From NCBI GenBank assembly GCA_039586575.1, contig JBDHKD010000003.1, positions 92,775 through 156,774 on the forward strand: a stretch of 64,000 bases of DNA, written 5' to 3'. The position numbers were made by a program, and so were the translations under genes. Source of the stretch: G020344215 sp039586575 (GTDB lineage Bacteria > Gemmatimonadota > Gemmatimonadetes > Palauibacterales > KS3-K002). Under the pieces are notes generated by a model. The model was given only the letters and a program-made list of their open reading frames with translations, was not told the origin of the DNA and did no database searches. Shown here piece by piece: positions 1-7,105 of the stretch; position 1 is the first letter of the stretch; the number at the start of each line of letters is the position of its first letter.

Positions 1-404
1 AGGCGCAGCGGATGGCCGCGCGGATGGCGAGCGAGTTGCAGGCCGACGCGAGCCTCGACGCCGTCGCCACCGAATACGACCTGCTGTATCAGACCAGCAC
101 GCTTTTTACGCGGTTCGATTTCGTACCCGGACTCGGTCAGGGTAACGCGGTGATTGGTGCCGCCTTCGGGCTGGAGCTGAATGAGATCGCCGGCCCGATC
201 GAGTCGGACGACCGTCTCTTCTTTGTCCAGCTGGTGGAGCGAGTCGCGCCGAGCCGCGAGGAGTTCGAGGCGATACGAGAAGACATGCGCGCCCAGCTAA
301 CGCAGCAGCGTCAACAGACCGCGCTGGACGAGTGGTTGGCGGAGCTGCGGGAGATGGCGACGATCGAGGATTTCCGGGAACAGATCTTCGTACCGCGCTC
401 CTGA
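1..404 (+). CDS. SurA/PpiD-like peptidyl-prolyl isomerase, C-terminal fragment
   Basis: The gene is cut by the left edge; the frame is open from base 3 and stops at 404, leaving about 133 residues. The fragment holds the end of a parvulin-like region (AFGLELNEIAGPIES, matching the 'AF.L..GE.S.p...' stretch typical of rotamase domains) followed by a charged helix (EEFEAIREDMRAQL) of the kind that closes the chaperone part of SurA/PpiD proteins. Such proteins assist folding of exported outer-membrane proteins in the periplasm, which suits the envelope-rich neighbourhood. It converges on the minus-strand DUF4321 gene with only 16 bases between them. The family call rests on a short segment, so the exact subfamily and the presence of an N-terminal membrane anchor cannot be judged. 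Confidence 0.7.
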   Translation, partial: AQRMAARMASELQADASLDAVATEYDLLYQTSTLFTRFDFVPGLGQGNAVIGAAFGLELNEIAGPIESDDRLFFVQLVERVAPSREEFEAIREDMRAQLTQQRQQTALDEWLAELREMATIEDFREQIFVPRS

Positions 405-420
405 CGGCGCGCGGCCCTGC

Positions 421-717
421 TCAGAGCATCATGCGTGCCACGTAGGCCACCGCCACGACACCTGCCACGCTAAAGAGATTCACGTTCAATACGATCGGCC
501 CCAGCGTGAAGGCGATCACCAGCAGGTCGACGCTCAACGGACCGATGCTGGCCGAGATCGTCGTGGTGAAGAACTCCCGGAACGGGCCCTCGGGAATGAA
601 GAGTACGGAGAGCTTGGTGAGGATGGCACCGAGCAAGAACCCGAGCGCCAGGATCAGCGCAATACGGCCGGGCGAGCGGCCGGAGGGGCGTAGTAGAAGA
701 CTATCCGCGCGAGTCAC
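421..717 (-). CDS. DUF4321 family small membrane protein
   Basis: This 98-residue protein has two hydrophobic segments (about residues 18-42, ALILALGFLLGAIL, and 62-95) and the layout seen in DUF4321 proteins: a glycine-rich first helix, a short extracytoplasmic stretch (IPEGPFREFFTTTIS) and a second helix after LSVDLLVIAFTLG. The function of the family is unknown. The GTG start overlaps the stop of the upstream polyprenyl synthase gene by four bases (GTGA), so the two are probably translated together. Product naming is from recalled family pattern; the membrane character is directly visible. Confidence 0.75.
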   Translation of the reverse strand: MTRADSLLLRPSGRSPGRIALILALGFLLGAILTKLSVLFIPEGPFREFFTTTISASIGPLSVDLLVIAFTLGPIVLNVNLFSVAGVVAVAYVARMML

Positions 718-1700
718 TTTCGCCGCTCAATCGAGTAGTTGACCGCCTCGGCCAGGGCAACCGTCGCCGGAGACTCCGGCAACTCGGCGAGGGCCGCGAT
801 TGCCTCATCCGCGTACTGACGCGCCTTGGCTCTGGCGAAGGCGATGCCGCCTCGTGCCTGCGCCGCTTCGACCACGCGAATGATCAGATCCTCCTGCGGC
901 TCCGGGTCGGCGAACAGCGCATTGACCGCTAGACGCTGCTCCCGATCGAACTCGGGCAGGGCCGCGATCAGCGGCAGGGTGACCTTATGCTCGCGCAGGT
1001 CCTGGCCGGTCGGCTTGCCCGTGACGTCCTCGTTGCCGGTGTAGTCGAGGATGTCGTCGGCGATCTGGAAGGCCATCCCCAAGGCGAACCCGTAGGCCTT
1101 CAGCGGCTCGCGCTGGGACGAGTCGCCGACCAGGGCGCCCAGCTCGCAGGCCGCCGACATGAGCGACGCCGTCTTGGCGCTGATCAGACGGTAGTAGTCG
1201 TCCTCGGTGAAATCGAGCGCATCGTGCATGGCCAGCTGGCGCATTTCACCGATGGTCATGGCGTTCGCCGCTTCGGCGAGCACCTTGATCAAGTCCACAC
1301 GTCCCAGCCGCGTCATCTCCATCACGGAGCGTGAGTACAGGTAATCGCCCATGATGATGGCGACCTGGTGACCCCAGACCGAATTGACGGTCGGCATGCC
1401 GCGGCGCAGCACCGAGTGATCGACGGCGTCGTCGTGCACCAAAGTGGCCAGATGTACGGCTTCGACGACGGCAGCCAGCAGGAGTGCGTCGGGGCTGGAC
1501 TTGCCGCCGATCTCGTTGCAGAGCAGCAGCAGCGTGGGCCGGAACAGCTTGCCCCGCTTGAGCAGCAGGTAGTCGTTGACTTCCTCGATGAGCTCGAACT
1601 CATCGACGACCAGGCAACGCATCACCTCGTCCAGCTCGTCGAGCCGTTTGCGGACCGGCTCCTGGATCCGCGCCAATTCTGGTAGGGCCGTACGGAGCAT
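714..1700 (-). CDS. ispB: Polyprenyl (octaprenyl-type) diphosphate synthase
   Basis: A trans-isoprenyl diphosphate synthase of 328 residues that elongates farnesyl or geranylgeranyl diphosphate with isopentenyl diphosphate to make the long chain of respiratory quinones. Both aspartate-rich motifs are present: DDAVD near residue 90, in HDDAVDHSVLRRG, and DDILD near residue 217, in FQIADDILDY; LKRGKLFRPTLLLL is the usual IPP-binding GK-R segment. The frame is open to a GTG at 1754, but that codon lies inside the -10 of a good promoter (1753-1782), so I place the start at the ATG at 1700, which also gives a normal family length. Chain length of the product cannot be read from the sequence. Confidence 0.9.
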   Translation of the reverse strand: MLRTALPELARIQEPVRKRLDELDEVMRCLVVDEFELIEEVNDYLLLKRGKLFRPTLLLLCNEIGGKSSPDALLLAAVVEAVHLATLVHDDAVDHSVLRRGMPTVNSVWGHQVAIIMGDYLYSRSVMEMTRLGRVDLIKVLAEAANAMTIGEMRQLAMHDALDFTEDDYYRLISAKTASLMSAACELGALVGDSSQREPLKAYGFALGMAFQIADDILDYTGNEDVTGKPTGQDLREHKVTLPLIAALPEFDREQRLAVNALFADPEPQEDLIIRVVEAAQARGGIAFARAKARQYADEAIAALAELPESPATVALAEAVNYSIERRK

Positions 1701-1752
1701 ATCGTGATTGTCGGGGAGCGCCACAGCGCCCAGAGGGCGCGACTTGGCGGAC

Positions 1753-1782
1753 ACTTTAGCGGTAACTGAGCGGGTTTGTCAA
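1753..1782 (-). promoter_or_regulatory. Sigma70-type promoter of ispB-DUF4321
   Basis: On the minus strand TTGACA (1782-1777) is followed after 18 bases by TAAAGT (1758-1753). The -35 is a perfect match and the -10 matches at four of six positions. Transcription would start near 1746, downstream of the GTG at 1754, which argues that ispB begins at the ATG at 1700. The promoter sits directly behind the stop of the TPR gene ending at 1794. Confidence 0.6.
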
Positions 1783-1793
1783 AGGGGGGTCAA

Positions 1794-3890
1794 CTAGCTG
1801 CGCAGGCTCGCCACGCGCTGGGAGACATCGCGGAAGTTGACATCGCAGCCCAAGACACGTTCGTACGACTCGATGGCGCGGCCGGCGTCGCCGATGGTTT
1901 CGAAGGATCGGCCCATGGCGTAGAAGATGCCGACCAACTCATCGTCCGTGTGGCCGGGGACCTGCAGGGCACGGCCGAGTACTTTCAGCGCGATACGGTG
2001 GTCGCCCTTCTCGACGAAGCAGGCTCCAAGCATCTCGATGGCGCGCAGCCGGAAATCGAGCCCGCGGGCGGCGATCTGGAACTCGGCAATCGCCTCGTCG
2101 ATCAAGCCCATGTCCCGGTAAGCACAGCCGAGGTCGTAGTGGCTGGCGGCGTCCTCCTCCTCGATCGCTTCCGAGACCTTCGATTTGAACTGGCTGAGCA
2201 TCTCGGCGAAGTTGACGTCCGACTCGCTCTGCGGGTCGGCTGCCGCGATCCTGAAGCGTGTGCTCTTCTGCTCGGCCTCCTCCTCCATGATAATGGAGCC
2301 CAGGTCCACGTAGTCACCCGCCGCCGTGGCCGGTTCGCCCGTCGGCGCCGCGGACGCCTCCTCCTCGACGAACATCTCGAGCGCCGCGGCCGCTCGCCGG
2401 TTCTGGGGGTCCAGCTCCAGAACGCGCTGGTAAACGGCCCGCGCCTTATTACTGGCGTCGGTGCGATCCAGGCAGTCGGCCAGTTTCAGATAGGCCTCGA
2501 CCAGGCCGGCCCGGTCGGCGGCGCGCAGGGCGAACTCGACGCGCTTCTGGTACGCAGCGACGTCATTGACGTTGAGCCGCAAGAGCTCGTCCAGCACACG
2601 GCCGGCATCCCGATACTGGCCGGCGCGCTCGTGAAGTCCCAGCGCCTCGCTCAAGCAGAGCTTCGCCTTGTCACGGTCCCCGATCTCCAAGAGCGCCTCG
2701 GCAAGATCGAAGAGCAGGTCCGCTTGCCTTCCCTCCACCCGCAGTCTGGACTCCAGTTCCGCCACGCGATCGGCAGGCGTAACGGCCCGCTCGACCGGCG
2801 GCGGCTGAGGCGGCTCATCGATGGCGGACGGTGGCTCTGCGGCCGGCGGCGCCAGGGACGTGGGCACGATTCCCAGGTCCGCAGCAGCCGGCGGCTCGAC
2901 GCCGGCCGCCTGAGCGTCATCGGCGATCGAGGTCGGCATGATATCCAAACCGGGATCCTCGAGCGCGCCGCCGAATATCTCTCTTTCGAGCGACGAGGCA
3001 TCGATATCGATGCCCTCGAGGTCCAGCTCGGCCGGTGGGCCCACCTCCTCGAGCGATCCCAGATCGTCGCCGCCCAGATCCTCGACTACGGCGGCCGGCG
3101 CTTCGAGCTCGGGTGGCTCGACCTCCAGGGGCTCCCCGGCAAGCTCGGGCTCGGGCTCCGGCTCCAGCGGCTGCGGCTCCTCCTCCGGCTCGTCCCATGG
3201 CAGGATCTCCGGCAGCTCGAGGACACCTTCGGCGTCGATGGCGCTCGACGTGGATTCCTCCGGCGGATCTACCTCCGGATCCCGCTGCGGTGCCAGCTCG
3301 AGGATGCGCTCCCGGACCTCGCTGGCATCCGCCTCGCGACCTTCCTGGTTCAGGTCACGCCAGGCCAGCCGCAACTGTTCAACACCGTGCATCGGGCGCT
3401 CGTGCTCGATGAGCTGGTCGGCGATCATCAGCCGCACCTCGGGGTCCGGCGACAGATCGGCGAACTCGATCAGCGCCGAGAAAGCGTCGTCGAGCTTCCC
3501 GGCCCGCTGCATGCGCTCGGCGTACTCGAGGAAGTGGCGGCGCGCATCCGAAAGGAAGCCCTTCGCCGCCCCGATCTTGCCCAGCTTCAGGTAAGCGGAA
3601 TGCCGGTTCGGCTGATTACGGAGGATCTTGTTGCAGAGCGCGATAGCGTTGTTGTAGAAGCCGGCCGAGAGGTGCCCGTCGGCCGCCATCTCGTAGTAAT
3701 TCACCGCTCGCGCCACGTCCCCGACCCTGCGGTACAGGTCGCCGACCCGGTTGAACAAGGCGAGATCAGGCTCCTTGCGCTCGCGGCGGTCAGCCTCGAT
3801 GGCGTTCTCGTACTCCTCGATCGCGCGTTTCCAGTTCTCGCGCTGCTCGAAGCTTCTCGCTCTTTGCCTGTACCGGGCAGCCTCGCTCAT
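1794..3890 (-). CDS. Tetratricopeptide repeat protein with long acidic Pro/Glu linker
   Basis: A 698-residue protein without signal peptide or membrane segment. Residues about 1-200 are TPR-like helices (RAIEEYENAIEAD, LALFNRVGDLYRRVGDVARA, YLKLGKIGAAKGFLSDARRH). Residues about 205-370 form a disordered acidic linker rich in Pro and Glu (EPEEEPQPLEPEPEPELAGE) containing two copies of a short motif, DIMPTSIA and GIVPTSLA. A second TPR array follows (about 380-500), then a linker and a final block with FAEMLSQFKSKVSEAI and HYDLGCAYRDMGLIDEAIAEF, a pattern common in large TPR proteins of deltaproteobacteria. It is probably a cytoplasmic scaffold; its partner is unknown. No neighbour overlaps it. 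Confidence 0.8.
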   Translation of the reverse strand: MSEAARYRQRARSFEQRENWKRAIEEYENAIEADRRERKEPDLALFNRVGDLYRRVGDVARAVNYYEMAADGHLSAGFYNNAIALCNKILRNQPNRHSAYLKLGKIGAAKGFLSDARRHFLEYAERMQRAGKLDDAFSALIEFADLSPDPEVRLMIADQLIEHERPMHGVEQLRLAWRDLNQEGREADASEVRERILELAPQRDPEVDPPEESTSSAIDAEGVLELPEILPWDEPEEEPQPLEPEPEPELAGEPLEVEPPELEAPAAVVEDLGGDDLGSLEEVGPPAELDLEGIDIDASSLEREIFGGALEDPGLDIMPTSIADDAQAAGVEPPAAADLGIVPTSLAPPAAEPPSAIDEPPQPPPVERAVTPADRVAELESRLRVEGRQADLLFDLAEALLEIGDRDKAKLCLSEALGLHERAGQYRDAGRVLDELLRLNVNDVAAYQKRVEFALRAADRAGLVEAYLKLADCLDRTDASNKARAVYQRVLELDPQNRRAAAALEMFVEEEASAAPTGEPATAAGDYVDLGSIIMEEEAEQKSTRFRIAAADPQSESDVNFAEMLSQFKSKVSEAIEEEDAASHYDLGCAYRDMGLIDEAIAEFQIAARGLDFRLRAIEMLGACFVEKGDHRIALKVLGRALQVPGHTDDELVGIFYAMGRSFETIGDAGRAIESYERVLGCDVNFRDVSQRVASLRS

Positions 3891-4134
3891 TCGCCCCGAA
3901 TCCGTGATCGCTAATCGTGACTATCCCGCTCGCCCATGCGCCGAGGCCGGGCACAGGCGCGCCCCGCCACGAACCTCGAGGTTGGGCAGCAGATCAGCCC
4001 TAAAGATACACAAATATGCTGACTTTTCAGCAACCCGCTCGACGACGGCCTGGCGGGCCGCGGCGGCCGGGGGCGGACAGAAAGGGGTGCAACTGCCGCC
4101 CAAATACACCGCACCGCACCTTATGTTGCACGCT
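3891..4134 (-). other. Spacer between hutI and the TPR gene: hairpin and weak promoter
   Basis: No gene is supported here. On the minus strand a 6-bp hairpin (TGCTGA, loop AAAG, TCAGCA; 4017-4032) is followed by a T-rich run (TATTTGTGTATCTTTA), a terminator-like arrangement about 100 bases after hutI. The same stretch offers a weak promoter for the TPR gene, TTGCTG (4033-4028) and TATCTT (4008-4003) with a long 19-base spacer. Both readings are tentative. Confidence 0.35.
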
Positions 4135-5382
4135 CTAGTGAACCCGCACGCCTCTCTTCCAAACGGCAGCGCAATGATTGCCGCCATAGAGATAGGGGAC
4201 AAGCCTGTAGTCTGCAACACCAAACGCAACGACGTCCGCTGGCGCTCCGGGCTCGAGGGTGCCGCGCCCGTCCTCCAGGCGAAGAGCGGCGGCGCCGTTG
4301 GCGGTGGCGGCGACGAAGGCCTCGGCCGGCGACATGTGGAGCACGCTGCAGGCGATGCTCATCACGACCTGCAGGTTCACGGTGGGCGAGGAGCCCGGGT
4401 TGAAGTCGGTGGCGAGGGCGACGGCGGCGCCTCGGTCGATGAGTTGGCGGGCCGGGGGATAGTTGGACTTGCCGAGGAAGAAGAGGGTCCCGGGGAGCAG
4501 GGTGGCGACGGTGCGGGAGGCCGCCAGGGCGGCGATACCAGCCGGCGAGATGGCCCCGAGGTGATCGGCGGAGGCCGCGTCGAATTCGGTGGCCAGCTCG
4601 GCACCGCCGCTCGACTCGAATTCGTCGGCGTGCAATCTGGGCACGAGGCCGTGGGCGACGGCCGCCTCGAGGACGAGTCGGGTCTCATCCGGCGTGAAGA
4701 CGCCGGGCTCCATAAAGACATCGCAGAAGACGGCGAGTCTGGACTCGGCGACCGCGGGGATCATGGCGTTGACGAGGAGATTGACGTATTCCTCGCGCCG
4801 CTCCCGGTACTCAGGCGGGAACGCGTGGGCGCCGAGGAAGGTCGGCACCACGTCGATCCAGCCCTGCTTCGCCAGCGACCCAATGACGCGGAGCATTTTG
4901 AGCTCGTCATCCAGCGTCAGGCCGTAGCCACTCTTGATCTCCACCGTCGTCGTCCCGTGCTCGAGAAGCCGGCGCAGCCGGCCGCGGCTCAGCTCGAATA
5001 GTTCCTCCTCGGAGCGTCCCCGTAGATCGCGGACGGAGGCGTTGATGCCGCCACCCTGCCGGGCGATCTCCATATAGGGGATCCCGGCGCAACGGAGCTC
5101 GTACTCGTCCAGACGATAGCGGCCGAAGACCGCATGGGTGTGGGAATCGACGAGCCCGGGCGTGAGGACGTGACCGCTGAGATCGACCCGCTCTGCATCC
5201 GGGAAGCGCGCCCGCAGCTCCTCGCGCGGCCCGACCGCTTCGACCAGGCCGTTCTTGATAGCGATCGCCCCTTCTTCCAGCAAGCCGATGTTGGCCATCG
5301 CCCTGGCGCGGCGTGGCTGGCTGCCGCCCGGACAGGTCAGGATCTGTGATGCCTCGAGGATCAGTGCGTTGTGGTCAGGCAT
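4135..5382 (-). CDS. hutI: Imidazolonepropionase
   Basis: Hydrolyses 4-imidazolone-5-propionate to N-formimidoyl-L-glutamate, the third step of histidine breakdown, in the cytoplasm. The 415-residue amidohydrolase has the metal-binding HTH at residues 81-83 (VDSHTHAVFGRYRLDEYELR), the EIKSGYG segment, a later metal histidine in LHADEFESSGGAELA and the catalytic aspartate in LATDFNPGSSPT, all diagnostic of HutI rather than other amidohydrolases. The ATG start lies 43 bases after hutU, so the pair is probably cotranscribed. No Shine-Dalgarno sequence is obvious. The other pathway genes, hutH and the formiminoglutamate step, are not in the window. Confidence 0.95.
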   Translation of the reverse strand: MPDHNALILEASQILTCPGGSQPRRARAMANIGLLEEGAIAIKNGLVEAVGPREELRARFPDAERVDLSGHVLTPGLVDSHTHAVFGRYRLDEYELRCAGIPYMEIARQGGGINASVRDLRGRSEEELFELSRGRLRRLLEHGTTTVEIKSGYGLTLDDELKMLRVIGSLAKQGWIDVVPTFLGAHAFPPEYRERREEYVNLLVNAMIPAVAESRLAVFCDVFMEPGVFTPDETRLVLEAAVAHGLVPRLHADEFESSGGAELATEFDAASADHLGAISPAGIAALAASRTVATLLPGTLFFLGKSNYPPARQLIDRGAAVALATDFNPGSSPTVNLQVVMSIACSVLHMSPAEAFVAATANGAAALRLEDGRGTLEPGAPADVVAFGVADYRLVPYLYGGNHCAAVWKRGVRVH

Positions 5383-5425
5383 AGTCTGGATTCGAGAATC
5401 GACAGCCGCCAGCGGATTGTCGAGT

Positions 5426-7105
5426 TCATTCCGTCATTGGGATCTTGATCCCGTGTCTGCGTGCCGTTTCGAGCGCTTCCGGGTAACCCGCGTCGACGTG
5501 CCGCATCACCCCGCTGCCCGGATCGTTGGTGAGGACGCGCTGGAGCCGACGTGCGGCGTCCGGCGTGCCATCGGCGACGATGACCATGCCGGCGTGGAGA
5601 GAGTCGCCGATCCCGACGCCACCGCCGTGATGGAAGCTCACCCAGGTGGCGCCGCTGGCGACGTTCAGCATGGCGTTCAACACCGGCCAATCGGCGATCG
5701 CGTCACTGCCGTCCTTCATCCCTTCCGTCTCCCGGAAGGGGCTGGCGACCGACCCGGTGTCGAGATGGTCGCGACCGATGACGATGGGCGCCTTCAGCTC
5801 GCCGCTGGCTACTAGCTCGTTGATGGCCAGGCCGAACTTGGCGCGCTCGCCCTGGCCGAGCCAGCAGATCCGTGAAGGCAGGCCCTGGAAGGCGACCTTC
5901 TCGCTGGCCATGCGGATCCAACGGTTGAGCGGCTCGTCTTCGGGAAACAACTCCAGCACCAGCTCGTCGGTGCGGTGGATATCCGCGGGGTCGCCGGAAA
6001 GCGCCGCCCAGCGGAACGGGCCTTTGCCGAGGCAGAAGAGGGGGCGCACGTATGCCTGGACGAAGCCGGGGAAGTCGAAGGCGTTCTCGACGCCCGCATC
6101 GCGAGCCTGAGCCCGAATGTTATTGCCGTAATCGAATACGACAGAGCCCTGGCGCTGCAGCTCGAGCATGCCTCGCACGTGCTCCGCCATGGAGTCCATC
6201 GCTCGCTTCACGTAAGCCTCGGGGTCGCTCTGCCTGAGTTCGTTGGCCTCGGCCAGCGATAGTCCCTGCGGCACGTACCCGTTGAGCGCGTCGTGGGCGC
6301 TCGTCTGGTCGGTCACCAGATCCGGCGTGATCCCGCGGCGGGAGATCTCCGGGACCACATCCGCACAGTTCCCGACCAACCCCACCGAGAGCGCCGCGCC
6401 GCGCTCGCGCGCCGCCAGCGCCAGCTCCAGCGCCTCATCGAGGTCGTCAGTAGCGCGGTCGAGGTAGCGTGTCTCCAAACGCCGCTCGATCCGCGCCGGG
6501 TCGACCTCCACTCCCAGGAAGGCGCCACCGTTCATCGTCGCGGCCAGCGGCTGGGCCCCGCCCATACCACCCAAGCCGCCGGTCAGCACGAGCCGGCCCG
6601 ACAGCGAGCCTCCGAAGTGCCGGCGCGCCGCCGCCGCGAACGTCTCGTAGGTCCCCTGCAGGATCCCCTGGGTGCCGATGTAAATCCAGGAGCCGGCCGT
6701 CATCTGACCGTACATGATGAGGCCTTTCCGTTCCAGCTCCCTGAAGTAGTCCCACCTCGCCCAGCGCCCTACCAGGTTCGAGTTCGCGATGAGTACTCGA
6801 GGCGCATCAGCGTGGGTCTTGAAGACGCCCACCGGCTTGCCGCTCTGCACCAACAGCGTCTCGTCGTCACCGAGCTCGCGAAGCGAGCGGACGATCGCCT
6901 CATACGCCTCCCACGAGCGCGCAGCGCGACCCGAGCCGCCGTAGATGATCAGCTCGTCTGGCTTCTCGGCGACCTCGCGGTCGAGGTTGTTCATCAGCAT
7001 CCTGAGCGCCGCCTCCTGAGGCCAACCTTTGCAGGAGAGCTCTGTGCCTCGTGGCGCTCGTACCTGACGCGTCCCGACCTTACGGTTTGGCATCATCTCG
7101 ATCAC
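5426..7105 (-). CDS. hutU: Urocanate hydratase
   Basis: Converts urocanate to imidazolonepropionate using tightly bound NAD+ as an electrophile. The 559-residue sequence is full length and shows family hallmarks: RGTELSCKGWPQEAALRMLM near the N-terminus, YGGSGRAARSWEAYEAI, LTGGLGGMGGAQPLA (NAD binding), GNNIRAQARDAGV, FPGFVQAYVRPLFCLGKGPF and FHHGGGVGIG. The GTG at 7105 overlaps the lptD stop by four bases; ATG codons at 7096 and 7093 are alternative starts with equal family support. Its coupling to lptD and tatC rather than to hutH is unusual and is discussed as a finding. Confidence 0.95.
   Translation of the reverse strand: MIEMMPNRKVGTRQVRAPRGTELSCKGWPQEAALRMLMNNLDREVAEKPDELIIYGGSGRAARSWEAYEAIVRSLRELGDDETLLVQSGKPVGVFKTHADAPRVLIANSNLVGRWARWDYFRELERKGLIMYGQMTAGSWIYIGTQGILQGTYETFAAAARRHFGGSLSGRLVLTGGLGGMGGAQPLAATMNGGAFLGVEVDPARIERRLETRYLDRATDDLDEALELALAARERGAALSVGLVGNCADVVPEISRRGITPDLVTDQTSAHDALNGYVPQGLSLAEANELRQSDPEAYVKRAMDSMAEHVRGMLELQRQGSVVFDYGNNIRAQARDAGVENAFDFPGFVQAYVRPLFCLGKGPFRWAALSGDPADIHRTDELVLELFPEDEPLNRWIRMASEKVAFQGLPSRICWLGQGERAKFGLAINELVASGELKAPIVIGRDHLDTGSVASPFRETEGMKDGSDAIADWPVLNAMLNVASGATWVSFHHGGGVGIGDSLHAGMVIVADGTPDAARRLQRVLTNDPGSGVMRHVDAGYPEALETARRHGIKIPMTE

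Noticed and set aside
1776..3914. 712-codon open frame on the plus strand across the TPR gene
   Set aside because: It mirrors the minus-strand TPR gene codon for codon, lacks recognisable domains and is an effect of high GC; the minus frame has clear TPR repeats.
4017..4032. 6-bp hairpin as a firm hutI terminator
   Set aside because: Stem is short and about 100 bases from the stop; it also overlaps a possible promoter, so it is only noted within the spacer entry.
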